Assembly (NCBI GenBank): GCA_964016985.1
Contig: OZ024828.1
Location: 28,650,581-28,714,580 of the forward strand
DNA length: 64,000 bases
Source of the DNA: Anodontia alba
Taxonomy: Eukaryota; Mollusca; Bivalvia; Lucinida; Lucinidae
Direction of reading: 5' to 3'
The notes beneath the pieces are model-generated. The model did not search any database. It saw nothing but the letters and a program-made list of their open reading frames with translations, and had not been told where the DNA came from. A program made the translations under genes and the position numbers. Below, one piece after another: positions 53,311 to 64,000 of this stretch (positions within the stretch are counted from its first letter, which is position 1; every line of letters begins with the position of its first letter).

Positions 53311-53962
53311 CAGTCGAACCTCGTTATCTCGAACTCGCTTATTTCGAATTACCGCTTATCTCATAATGAAAATCTGGTCCCTGTTTAAATATGAACATCT
53401 AACATCAAGTTTTGTTTGTGTTGAGGTTTTACGGCCCGGTCAACCCAATGGGCTCATGTCGAGCGCGGTCAGTTTACCTAACCACACATTTACTGGGCAG
53501 GCTTAGTCCTCTAAGCGGTTAACCAGTATTGTGCACTTTCTTTCGCCAGAAACTGACAACTGCCCTTCTTGAATCAGCGGAAGGGAGAGAATGACCGTAG
53601 AAAATATTTCATGATCAATCTCCACGAAAGAATGTTGCCGACCTCGGCGGGGGTTGAACCCGCGACCTCCTGGTCTCCAGTCGGACGGCGCATCCAACTG
53701 AGCCACCGAGGCCGGCTCTAACATCAGGTACCAAAATATTGTGGGAAAGAGGAGAAATTGCTCCTAAGGAGCAATTTCTCCTCTTTTCCACAATATTTTC
53801 AATATATCTCTAACTTCAAAGAGTCCAGTTACATATATATTTGATAAATGTGGTTAATCTAATTAGTTTTTCCTCAATTCTGCAAATCTGATATGTCGAA
53901 GTACGGATATCTCGAAGTATTTCAGAGAGTCCCTTGGAATTCGAGATAACGAGAGTCGACTG
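53311..53962. mobile_element. Mariner-type foldback (CAGTCGA ends) split by a SINE
   Basis: The ends CAGTCGAACCTCGTTATCTC and its diverged inverse are flanked by TA. The centre is the perfect stem AATATTGTGG...GAGAAATTGCTCC at about 53745-53803. An S1 SINE is inserted in the left arm. No coding capacity. Confidence 0.8.
53408..53716 (-). mobile_element. tRNA-derived SINE (family S1)
   Basis: Minus-strand copy with B box GGGTTCAACCCC and A box TGGCTCAGTTGG. The 3' end is GGGCCGTAAAACCTCAACAC. The target duplication TCTAACATCA is at 53398-53407 and 53717-53726. Confidence 0.9.
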
Positions 53963-54109
53963 TAGTTGTATATGAGGAGACTTACTAAAACGAGTCTCCG
54001 ATCTTTGTTATTCCTTGTGTCCTTTGTTTCCAAAGGCAACATTTTAGATTTTATCGCATCAGAATTCAGGGCGATATTTCATACGAGTAAAACAGGTTTA
54101 AGCACCTCA

Positions 54110-54320
54110 CCCCAAGCATTTTCCTACTGGCCGTTCCAAGGCGGTTCATCTGTTGCAGTTTTTCTTTGCTTACAAGTGCGTCTGTGGTTTCATATGTGGC
54201 TTTTGTATTGTCTGTATTTATTCTTTATCTCTCCTTCCTGTGGTACCTAGGTAGGGTCGTGCTTCGTGATTTTGGCATTTTCTAGGTATCCTCACTTATA
54301 TTTTGACATCCCATTTAAGT
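54110..54320 (+). mobile_element. Retroelement tail family D2
   Basis: CCGTTCCAAGGCGGTTCATC, then TGGTTTCATATGTGGCTTTT, ending CTTCGTGATTTTGGCATTTT. Homologous to 52315 and 60424. Confidence 0.55.
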
Positions 54321-54929
54321 TATTGCCTTTGAATTATATATCAAACTTTATTTCATGAAGACAATTGGAATGAAAATGTAAGCCTTATTTCTGTGGCAAA
54401 ATAGGAAAATGTCATTAATTTCGTCTGCTGATGTTATATGAAAAATAAAGACGGTATTGTAAAGTATGGTTCTGATTTCCCTATTTTTATGTCCATAATT
54501 AGGATTTCAGTCCGCCACTTTCAGTCAATTTGTCAGACGCTGTCGTTTTAAGCTTTGTTATTCAATGTAGATTGACATGTCGGTCCTAATCCAATATTGA
54601 AAAAAATGTGGCAGCAAAATAATTAAGGTAATAAATCAATATTTCACACGAGGTGAGAAAAGGGTCTTTATGTGATATATACGGAAAACTCTGTCCCGTT
54701 TATATTAGTGTACGCAGCCCCTCAAGATATTCATTGTCTGCTTACAGGATCATTGGTCAGTGTAGAATATATGAAGGTCTAGATCAGATTGTACAGATGC
54801 ATAATGCCTTGTTGTTGACTTATGGTATCAAAACTATTTTCTCACATTGCATGTTATTTACAAAATAAATGGTCAAATGTTATTTTAATTGAGCCAGCGC
54901 ATGACAAAACCAACGAACAAAAAATTGTA
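54321..54929. other. No gene seen
   Basis: Weak match near 54360-54440 to the dispersed word at 24330 (CGTCTGCTGATG). No coding domain. Confidence 0.35.
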
Positions 54930-55075
54930 TGTGCGTCCAGCGAAGACTTAGATCAGCCTGGGCATCCGCCCAGTCTGATCAGAGTCTTCGCTGCGTACCC
55001 AATGGATAGTTGAGAACACAAGGGTTTTTCATGCGGAAGCCCAAGCTGATCTCAGTCTTCGATGAGCGCACATGC
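54930..55075. repeat. CCAGCGAAGA hairpin plus extra arm
   Basis: GTGCGTCCAGCGAAGACTTA ... TGATCAGAGTCTTCGCTG, with tip GGGCATCCGCCC, then a further degenerate arm at 55030-55075. Confidence 0.65.
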
Positions 55076-55699
55076 CATTTTGATGGTTTCGTCATGTGAT
55101 GGTTCAATTATTTTTTTCATTTATATCTCTATATTTTTTTTCTGTCACTGGATATAAGGTGATCAATTCCTTTGGTTAGAATTAAGGATCGCTTTGTTTC
55201 TTATGTTCTGCATGCCTAAGTTGCGGGTTGTCATTTAAATCAGCATGCAACATCAAATGTATAAATCAAGTTTCCAAGGAATGGTCGCAATCACTAAGCG
55301 CAGCCTTCTGTAGGCAATGGAAGAAGACAGATGGAACAAAAATGACAAAATATAACGACTTATTTAACAAAGACGCACCGAATCAAAAGCATCGTCTTGG
55401 TGTAGAGAAAACTTTGGGGTCGGGTGGGGCTCAAACCAGTTTTACTCGGGTTAATCCTCAACCTTATCTCTTGAAACAGCTCTAGACGATAATCGTATTA
55501 ACGCAATAAAACATAACGCAAGAAGAAGGAAAACAGGAAGCAAATTGGACAGTCATTGAAGAAAACGCCTACAATGCCAGAATCAGAACAGGAAAATGTT
55601 AGAATTCCGAGAATCGGATGTGTCACCTGCTTAAAGCGCCAACCATTTGATATGAAAAAAATACTGATCCTTATAATCGCTCCTATCCCTGAAGGCAAC
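55076..55699. other. Unclassified
   Basis: An open frame at 55228-55485 has no recognisable domain and is not flanked by convincing splice sites. No repeat identified. Confidence 0.35.
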
Positions 55700-56600
55700 C
55701 CCTCACTACAAACTTCGAATAAAATCAATACATCCCTTCAAAAGTTATTGAGGGGAAACAATATCTTTACCTTGTATTTTACTCCAACAACAAAAACTAA
55801 GTCGAAAAAGGGCCATAACTTGGCCAAGATTTTGCGGATGACCACCAATATCGAGGTTTACCTGTATTTTACAATGATATATCTTTCTACAAACTTTCAA
55901 TAAAATCAATGCATCCCTGCAAAAGTTATAGAGCGGAAACCAATATCAACATACCAACAAAAAGTAAGTCAAAAAAGGGCCATAACTTTTGCGGATAATT
56001 ACTAATATCGAACGTGACCTGTATTTTACAATGATATATCCTTCTGCAAACTTTCAATAAAATCAATGCATCAATGCAAAAGTTATTGAGAGGAAACCAA
56101 TATTAACACATTAACAAAAACTAAAACGAAAAGGGCCATAACTCAGCCAAATATTTGCGGATAATTACTAATATAGAACTTGACCTCTATTTTACAATGC
56201 TATATCCTTCTGCAAACTTTCAACAAAATCAATGCATCTCTGCACAAATTATTGATCGGAAACCAATATCAATACACCAACAAAACTAAGTCGAAAAAGG
56301 GCCACTGATCAGCCAAAATTTGGCGGATGATTACCAATATCGAGTTTGACCTGTATTTTACGTTGATATAAAGTTTTCCAAAGTTTGAGTGAAGTCAATG
56401 CATCCTTTTAAAAGTTTTTGAGCGGAAACGAACAACAAAAGTCGAAAACTGGCCATAACTCAAAACAAAATTTGGCGGATGATTACCAATATCGAACTTG
56501 ACCTGTATTTTATAGTGTTATAAAATTCTGCAAAATTTGAATGAAATCCATACATCCCTTCAAAAGTTATTAAACGGAAACGAAAAGTGTGACGACGACA
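55700..56600 (+). repeat. Tandem array, alternating ~154/168-bp units
   Basis: Five to six units with CTGCAAACTTTCAATAAAAT, AAAGTTATTGAGCGGAAACC, AAAAAGGGCCATAACT and ACCTGTATTTTACAATG in fixed order. The GGGCCATAA-type words lie at about 55810, 55977, 56131, 56298 and 56452. The array ends in a GACGACGAC-rich stretch. Non-coding. Confidence 0.8.
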
Positions 56601-57449
56601 CCGACGACGCAAATGACGATGGCGCCGACGGACAACATGATCCCTATTAGTCTGCTTTGCTACGCAGGCGACACAATAAGACAAGAAAACAAATCGGAAC
56701 GTAGAGCGGTTGGAGGATCCGTGCCAGAATATCTACATTGAAACTGACATTCGTATAACAAATGTATGGTGAAGGGTACACGAGAGGAAGAAGCTAATTT
56801 TCTTTCTTTCTTTCTAAGGACAACCTAATAGATTTTAGTCGATTTCACTGCAGTCGGTTTTTAGTTCCGTTTGGAGACCGTTAACAGTAACCCCGTACTT
56901 CATCATAGTGCATATTTTTTTTATTTTTATGTTCTTTGGAATCATTGAGCCCAATACGATATCTTTGAAACACTTATCAGGCCGGTACCACGGGGAAGGA
57001 GGGGGCGTGTGAAGCCCTGTAAAGTACAATGCTGTCAAATGAAGTGTCTCAATAAAACTTAAGACCTCGATTTTTATTCGTTTCTGTGCCAAGATTAAGT
57101 CTTATATTTTTTATTTTAATTGCACTTAAAAGAAGTCGTTTAAAGATTATATGTGGTTATTGCTTTCATATTTGACTGATTCTCGAAACGTTTAGCACAC
57201 TTAAAAGCACTTATTCCTCGATGAAGTTGACCAGTCAGCCTTGCCATTTCGGAGGATTGTTTTAAATATTTTACCATAGGGGTCAAAGTGGTCACCCTGG
57301 ATGCCGATTATGAAAACTTTGTTCGAACTGGAATAATCTTGTCAGAGTGTTTAATTTTGAATATGAGCCGGAACTAACCATTACTTACAAGATTGCAAGA
57401 GCGCCCAGCGAAGATGCTTTGGATCCTTGTTTACCTACAAAGTGTTCTA
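56601..57449. other. No gene seen
   Basis: CGACGG-rich start, then unclassified AT-rich sequence. Confidence 0.4.
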
Positions 57450-57462
57450 CGAAGACTGTTCC

Positions 57463-57763
57463 GCCGGACTCGGTGGCTCAATTGGATGCGCGTCTGACTG
57501 GAGACCAGGGGGTTGCGGGTTCGACCCCCGCCGATGTCGGCAACATTCTTTCGTGGAGATTGATCATGAAATATTTTCTACGGTCATTCTCTCCCTTCCG
57601 CTGATTCAAGAAGGGCAGTTGTCAGCTTCTGGCGAAAGAATGTGCACAATACTGGTTAACCGCTTAGAGGACTAAGCCTGCCCAGTAAACATGTGGTTAT
57701 GTAAACTGACCGCGCTCGACATCACCCCATTGGGTTGACTGGGCCGTAAAACTTCAACGCAAA
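57463..57763 (+). mobile_element. tRNA-derived SINE (family S1)
   Basis: The head GCCGGACTCGGTGGCTCAAT has A box TGGCTCAATTGG and B box GGTTCGACCCC; the body is as in 45255; the 3' end is GGGCCGTAAAACTTCAACGC. The 13-bp target duplication CGAAGACTGTTCC is at 57450-57462 and 57764-57776. Confidence 0.9.
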
Positions 57764-57776
57764 CGAAGACTGTTCC

Positions 57777-59434
57777 AAAAATGAGGTTCTTTAAATGTCG
57801 ATCATGTATGGCCATGAGGGCCTTCTTGGATATTGGTTCCTGAAGATTTTCAAAGATGTACTTGTTCAATAAATATTGCACATGTAACTTTGATACAACT
57901 TACGAGATCGAATGTGAGAGGAAGCTATATGAATGAAAGTAAAACGCAATTTAACCTAGTTGCACTCGTCGCCCTCACAGAAACTGTTTTCCCTTTAGAT
58001 TACCTCGGATGCAAATTACCCTGCTTGTTTTTATTCTGTGATTCATTTCTGTCTGATACGATAGCTGAATTGCATTGATCGAGAAATGTTATGTCAAAAA
58101 CAGTATCTAGAACCCAGGTCTGCTGTGGAACAAATCAAGGTAAAAACCAGTCATATACCTGTCCGCACGTTTTGGTCAGTCTCTTTCACTTTCGCTGTAT
58201 CAACACTTGACATTGCAAGTATTATATCAAAGAATACAAAGCAGTCTGTTCAGACTGCAAGCATGCTCAGAATGGTCTTGATCAAGGCGGATGGATACGC
58301 CTGTGCAAATATTGCACCATTTTGCAAAAGCTAGGGAAGGCAACTTTTGCATTCAGAAAGATGATTCCGTAGTGGCTTTACAAGTGCAAACAACGTTTAA
58401 TGCAAAGGCATTGCTCAGATATATACATTTTTTCCTCAGAAAAGAAAACAAAACAAATCAGAAGGAAGGCTAAATTGCCATGTCAAGGTTATTTCTTTTA
58501 TAAATTCCCCTAAAGAAAACATATTGAGGTTTCAATAGCAAGCCTCAGTTGTTTCTTATTATGGAATTCATTTGTTAGTGTGATCAATCATTCTCCGAAC
58601 CTGATTCAGCATACAACTTGAAACTTACAGAATGTCTTTCCAACACGTAACAAGCATGACGACATTAGAATACCATTCATTATTCTAACATATTCGCGTT
58701 GTTTTGTTCAGAAAATAGTCTTTTCCTATTTGTATGGTGCATTATCATCTGAATGCTAGGTACAATTAACAGATATACATGAAATAGGTTTACTTGAATA
58801 CTGTCCACAAAATATAGCTTGGCATTTCATGTGATTGTCTCCTTCCTGGAAAAAAATAAGAAAACCACTATTGGGTTATCGTCTTCTAGTTTCGACAAGA
58901 GTGTGCTTAAGATCAATATATTGGGCCACGTTCTGTTAAATCTGTTTCATTAATCATTACTTTAGAGGGACGTTTTTGCTTTATGTTGTATACCTATAAA
59001 TTAAGATTTTTAAATCTGCCTTCAGACTCGAAGAAATATTTGTTTTTGTTTTATTACATCGGTTTTAAACAAAAAAATCAGTTTCGGATATTGATTAAAC
59101 ACACTGACAAAGGTATTTTGAAAATAAGTGATGGAGTCCTTATATGAAGGCCTAAAGAAACTAACTACACTTTCAGGGGAGTTAACCCTGCCTAAATTAT
59201 TTTCCCCTTCTGAAAACGGATCTATTCTACAATGAAACAGCTTCCCCCCTTTGGGTAGACCCCTACTCAGAAGGGGATTGATGCAAGTATTTGTTAGAAT
59301 TTCTGCCATTTTTAAGAGTAGGAGTATCCCCTTGTAAATTGTTAGGAAATCCTATCATGTATCAAGTCCCCTCAAAGTAACAACAGTAACCAGAATTAGG
59401 AGTATTTCATCATAATTCAGGTTCGTGCTATAAA
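57777..59434. other. No gene seen over 1.6 kb
   Basis: Several frames of 60-95 codons, none with a recognised domain. A dispersed word recurs near 58800-58840 (AGCTTGGCATTTCATGTGAT). Confidence 0.4.
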
Positions 59435-59665
59435 TAAACACTGTCTGCCAATGTTCTAAATATCTTAGCAGGTTTTACAGATTATCCTCTATCAACAGCA
59501 TTCTGACGTCACAGTAACAAGAATAGCGAGGCTATAAACAATCATTACCTGGATTTCGTCTAACGCGCGGTTTGATTACACTGGTCAATGATAATCATGT
59601 AGACAACAACCTTAAGGAAATTTTGGCGTATGTATACTATGACACGATTGTAAACAATCGACCCA
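59435..59665 (-). repeat. Dispersed unit F, inverted
   Basis: CAGGTTTTACAGATTATCCT, TACCTGGATTTCGTCTAACG and GACAACAACCTTAAGG occur in the same order as in the inverted units of the palindrome arm. Confidence 0.6.
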
Positions 59666-60423
59666 AAAACAGAGTCCTTTATTCCGTTTATGCGTTCTTT
59701 GTTTCCAGTGGCAATCTTTTTAGTTTTGATATATTCGAATACAATCTGTTTTTAAGGTTAGGTGGCTAGTCATTAAATATCATTTTAATAGAAATTATAA
59801 CAAAACTGACTTATATAAAATGTGGATTGTTCTTAAATTTTTTCTACAACATGTAAAAATTATATTAATTCGATCTTCCGTTACAATGTATGTGTAGTGA
59901 AACTAACGTTTTCGATTTAAGGCTATCTTATTTCTGATTTCGTAACACGATTTTCTGTCATGTGAGCTATCTCTTCTGGATCCATGCATGAAACTGTTTG
60001 AGTCGAATTGCTAACACGGAATATTGATCTTTTCTGTGTAATCTAATCTGTCTGTCCTGATGTAGATGAATAAAGCAATTATTTGGAATCCAGATTGTGG
60101 TAGGTAAATGACACTTTTGTATTGATGAATGAAGCATTTTCTTGGGGACAATCACAGCTTTTTATCATCTTGTCACAGGCGAATTAAATAATGACGGACT
60201 GATTGATATCTAACCTAATATTGCCCATTATGATCGGGGAAGAATGCCTTCATATGTACCACAGAAAGTACAAGACTCGTCTAATGCTGTAGCGGTCGCA
60301 GATTCGAATCATAACGTGGAACTTTTGGTATGACGTTCACTCCTTACAACCTATTACCTATTATTTTCACCGTTGATGGGATGGTTAAACATTAGAAATA
60401 CAAGGGAAGGTACCCTGGATATA
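59666..60423. other. No recognisable feature
   Basis: No gene or classified repeat seen. Confidence 0.4.
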
Positions 60424-60562
60424 CCACAATAACGAAGCACAACCTTCCCGAGGCACCAAAAGAAGGAGAGCAAATAATGGCAAAACAATGCAATATATGA
60501 AACCATAGACGCACAAAGAAGAGCTGAAGAAGAGGAACCGCCTTGGAACGTTCAGCAGGAAA
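60424..60562 (-). mobile_element. Retroelement tail family D2
   Basis: Minus-strand tail: TTCCAAGGCGGTTCCTCTTC ... TTGGTGCCTCGGGAAGGTTG, ending CGTTATTGTGGTATATCC. No RT attached. Confidence 0.55.
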
Positions 60563-60678
60563 ACTACTGGAACATCAATCGTTTTATGATCTTCCTTCGT
60601 CTAGTACATGTGAAGTCTGTTGTTCTCGAAAGACTGGCTTTTAAAACATTTCACCCCTGTACTCAAAAATAGACACTT

Positions 60679-60735
60679 TGCTAATGATGTAGATCCAGAT
60701 GAAACAGTCCATCTCGTCAGATTCAACACTGTTAA
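60679..60735. repeat. Family H hairpin, degenerate
   Basis: TGCTAATGATGTAGATCCAG ... CGTCAGATTCAACACTGTT. Confidence 0.5.
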
Positions 60736-60895
60736 TTAGACTGTTTTTGTTGAATTTTTATTGAAACTCCTACATTTATTTGTAACAATGAACGTACCTG
60801 AATTTAAAGGTTGAATATTCCACTTCCGAAAGTTAACCTTTCTTCGGGTATATGCCCCTTCCAAGAAGGGGTCTACTCTTCAAGGAAACATAATC

Positions 60896-61246
60896 ATTGC
60901 ATAAAAAAGCAGTGTCGCACGTTATTTACAGCCGTGCATTAACCGGCGAAAAGCCTTGTATTAACAAGGCAATTCACGCGCTGTTAAGGCACAGCTACGC
61001 AACTTTCAATATGATAGTACCAGGGCCACAGATTTGCTGCCGTTACGAGATGTGTACTATCCGACCTTAGAACGAGCATAGTCCGTGGAAATTGCGTTCG
61101 CGAGACATCGGTGAAAAGACGAAACAAAATAGTGCAAAAAAATATTGTGAAATAATAGCGATCGAACATGGTTTTTCAATGAATTAGCATTCGCCAGGTC
61201 CCTTGGGAGAAACTCTGGAAAAACCATGTTTGATCCCTATATCGCT
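60896..61246. repeat. Family E repeat
   Basis: ATTGCATAAAAAAGCAGTGT ... GGCCACAGATTTGCTGCC ... CATGTTTGATCCCTAT. The inner hairpin has lost its second arm. Confidence 0.75.
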
Positions 61247-61765
61247 GAATTTGGGAGCATTTTGTTTTTCTTTTAAAGTAGACGCGTTTGCTGAAGGAAA
61301 GCAAACTAATTTTGGCTGAGTTACATCTACTGAAGTGAGATGCAAATGTGTAATGTCTAGTTTCAGCAGGTACGCTTCTCAGATCACTATGTGTTTCTTA
61401 TTATCTCATTTATGGTCAGTATTCTCGTGACACTCATTTAAGATTATACGTATATAGTTTCATATTAAAGACTTCCATAATGTTTACTATTTTACTATTT
61501 TTGAAGGCTGTTCTGCTGCCAGCACTGGACAGATTGTAGACTTCAGACAGTTCTGCAGCATTAGTTACAAGCAAACGTGTATGTCTTGAGTGGTAGTTTT
61601 GAAAATAAGACTCGAAAATCGTCTGGAAAAAATACTGCATTTACACAGGTCGAGACGAGTTATACCAAAGATTTTAAAAATGGTACTAGCTACTCTTTCG
61701 CTTGGCGCTCAGCATTTAAAAAGTGGAGCTAGGAATCAGAACTGGTCAGCTAAGTGTTAGTATAA
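61247..61765. other. No recognisable feature
   Basis: No gene or classified repeat seen. Confidence 0.4.
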
Positions 61766-61937
61766 TGTGACTGGGTGGAATATCATGTCAAGTGTCTGAG
61801 GCGTGATATTTCAGTGAGGCAGCACTCTAAAAGTGAGCATTGAGCTCTCTGCCCAATCCATATACCGTCGCGATATGACTGAAAGACTGTTGAATGCGTC
61901 GAAAAGCCCGACTAAAATAAACAAACAAACAAACAGG
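61766..61937 (+). mobile_element. SINE 3' portion with AAAC tail (molluscan type)
   Basis: TGACTGGGTGGAATATCATG, GTCTGAGGCGTGATATTTCA, CGCGATATGACTGAAAGACT and GTTGAATGCGTCGAAAAGCC, followed by (AAAC)n at 61918-61935. From memory, this wording is widespread as a SINE tail in molluscs. No tRNA-like head is attached, so it is 5'-truncated. Confidence 0.55.
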
Positions 61938-62159
61938 TTGAGACCTTGTAAACAATAATGGGTCAGTCATTATAAAGAGACGGAAACTTCATACATGTAA
62001 GATAACCTTTCTGGTTTTAGACGACTTTGCAGACGCACTGCTTTCAGACAAGTACCTTCTGTTTACCTTTCGAACTTAAAATTAAAAAAGATCATTATGA
62101 TTAAGAACAGATGCAGAAATGAATATAAAAATGAGCCAGCACATGAGAAAAGTACTTAT

Positions 62160-62240
62160 CAAATAGGCGACCAGCAAAGGCTGGGCGAGCCTGCGCATAA
62201 GTGCAGTCTCGTCAGAGCCTTTGCTTTTCGCAGACATCTA
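62160..62240. repeat. CCAGCAAAGGC hairpin, degenerate
   Basis: GCGACCAGCAAAGGCTGGGC ... CGTCAGAGCCTTTGCTTTTC. Confidence 0.5.
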
Positions 62241-62501
62241 GTAGGGACCTCGAGAAAACTACAGGCAAAAACTCATATCTGTAGCCCAAAGTGAAGGGAC
62301 TGTGCATGCGCATGTGAAGAACAAAGAAGCAGAAAACCATAAGATACTTTTCTAGTTTGGCGGCTCAAAAAGGAAACAGCAATGATAGTCTCTATCTTAA
62401 AACGGTGTAATCCAAAAATTTGTTGTACTCGTGTTTCAATATTCTAGCACTGTTGCGTCAAGAAAAAACAACATTAATGACACATTTACGTCGTTATTTT
62501 A

Positions 62502-62795
62502 TTTTATTCTGTTTTATTTATTTATTTTTTTATTTTTATTTATCTCTTTATTTTATTTTTATATATTTTTTTATTTTGGTTTTTACGGTCCTTTCAAGAA
62601 TATTTCACTTATATCGAGTCGACAGTTCGTCAAAGGTAGGCGAAAACCGGAGAACTCGGGGAAAAACCACCTGACCATCCGTAAGCAGAACTTGCCTTTC
62701 CCACATGTGACCCGAGCGAGGCTTGAACCACAGCGGTGAGAAACCTAATGGATTAAGAGTCAACTGTCCTATCCACAAGGCTACGGGGGTCCGTC
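62502..62795 (-). mobile_element. tRNA-derived SINE (family S2)
   Basis: Same family as 15433. Minus-strand head CCCCGTAGCCTTGTGGATAG, B box GGTTCAAGCCT, 3' end AAAGGACCGTAAAAACC and a T-rich (tail) block. The target duplication ACGTCKTTATTTTA is at 62488-62501 and 62796-62809. Confidence 0.85.
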
Positions 62796-62947
62796 ACGTC
62801 TTTATTTTAAAATACATAGCTAAAATGAGACCAACAGGGGCACCACTGACTAAATACTTAATGGCCCCTAACTAGGCGCTATGTAAGAAAACAAAGGTGT
62901 AACATTAAGTTGAGATTATGAGATCCCAGCAGGGGGTGGTAAAGACC

Positions 62948-63222
62948 ATTAAAAAACACCTATTCAAATATACTGAAAATTTTACCACCAAAAAATGAAA
63001 ATTTTCAGATAAAAATATCCTGATATTTTTCATACTTCTGCTCAAAACATAGATTGTGGCTACTTGTTAAAACCGCCTCGTCGAGGCGGTTCTAACGAGT
63101 ACCCACAATCTATGTTTTGGGCAGAAGAAAAGAAAAAAAATGCATACCCCTGTAAACCCCAGTTTTACTACATAAAAGAGGGGTTTAAGGGGGTCAAAAT
63201 TTTATAGGCATGTTTTCGTGAT
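62948..63222 (-). repeat. Foldback family 1 copy
   Basis: B arm first, core centre T (CCTCGTCGAGG). The left terminus is eroded (ATTAAAAAACACC); the right terminus GTTTTCGTGAT is intact. Confidence 0.9.
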
Positions 63223-64000
63223 GGGCTGTCTGAGAAGTAATGAATATTTTGGACGGATATCATGTATGGATCAGATATATAAACCAGTACTAAATTCCCC
63301 TATTGGGCCTCTACCTGTCTATTGTTTATTGATAATAAACATGTTTCATTGTGTCCAGTCTCTTATCAATGATAAGATTAATGTCCGAGACACATCTTAT
63401 TTATATGTCTTTAAACGTGAAAGCAGCCATATTTGAAGTGCTAAAAGTTAAAATGGTGTTCTTACCGAATTGGAATGGAGATTTTATTTGATTATGGACT
63501 TTCTAACGGCAAATCGTAGATGCTTTCTTCAGCTTGAATCCTTATACGTCCCATGTAAATGTTGCTACAAATAGATTCCGCAGACATGTTGTTACCGTAA
63601 ACACTTGGAATAATCATTTGAAAATGTGTTAAAACAAGTGACTACTCTAAGAGTTTCAGATACAATAGCAGTAGGGAATCAAAGGCCTCCCAGCGTAAGT
63701 ATTTAAAAACAAAATTCTCGTGCGTCAGTAGATGGAACTTAACTTTGATAATGGCGTTTCCTACCGATTTACAATTTCGCTATCAGCTTTAAAATTGTAA
63801 AGAAAGCTTTACATGCATTATATTATTTAGGAAAATATATGTAAAAGCTGTGCTACGGACAGCGTTGTTGTAGGAAATTGATTAAAACGGTCAGTGTTGG
63901 ACAATTTCAACATAGTCGGGAAAATAATAATTCAATCGCTGTAAAAAATAACTGGAATTGTTTTACCTAATATCCTGTCAAAAACACCAAACATTCATTT
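63223..64000. other. No recognisable feature
   Basis: No gene, RNA gene or repeat family recognised up to the window end. Confidence 0.45.

Overview
This is a repeat-dominated stretch of a eukaryotic nuclear genome, AT-rich. I found no host gene I could defend. The repeat types point to a mollusc, most likely a bivalve: tRNA-headed SINEs with an AAAC-type end, very many short hairpin (foldback) elements, a DIRS-type tyrosine-recombinase retrotransposon, Penelope-like reverse-transcriptase remnants and a molluscan-style SINE tail ending in AAAC repeats. The bivalve assignment is an inference from family knowledge; no mitochondrial, rRNA or host marker is present.

Layout. 1-10.8 kb: foldback elements of several families (family 1 at 1, 1539, 2864, 3763 and 4476; family 2 at 1858; family 3 near 3357 and at 7391), a triple-hairpin cluster at 5.45-5.8 kb, two copies of a roughly 105-bp GGGCC-rich palindrome at 7.9-8.2 kb and other hairpin repeats. 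10.85-13.37 kb: two abutting minisatellites (38-bp and 42-bp units, the latter with a 210-bp higher-order period). 15.2-16.1 kb: a three-level nest, SINE in foldback 1 in foldback 2. 16.19-22.90 kb: a complete-looking DIRS element on the minus strand with intact Gag-like, RT/RNase H and tyrosine recombinase frames, inverted terminal repeats and an internal complementary region. 25.2-27.06 kb: a dead non-LTR retrotransposon. 29.2-31.6 kb: Penelope-like reverse-transcriptase remnants, whose 3' tail also recurs as 5'-truncated copies at 6.4, 27.5 and 49.8-50.7 kb.

32.45-44.83 kb is a giant, nearly perfect palindrome with arms of about 6.1 kb. It is centred on a short palindromic element at about 38.55 kb. 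Each arm carries the same decayed Penelope-like RT gene. The arms differ by scattered substitutions, one-base indels and one 175-bp segment present only in the right arm. It is either a real recent inverted duplication seeded by the central hairpin or a head-to-head join of two haplotypes in assembly; sequence alone cannot decide.

45.2-64 kb: three SINEs of one family, each with a clear target-site duplication, more family-1 foldbacks (46.6, 47.3, 47.7, 49.0 and 62.9 kb), a mariner-type foldback split by a SINE (53.3-54.0 kb), a roughly 150-168-bp tandem array (55.7-56.6 kb) and further SINEs and tails. The only proteins likely to be made here are those of the DIRS element. The most unusual points are the giant palindrome, the near-identical hairpin core shared by three foldback families with different ends, and the insertion of one foldback exactly at the hairpin tip of another.
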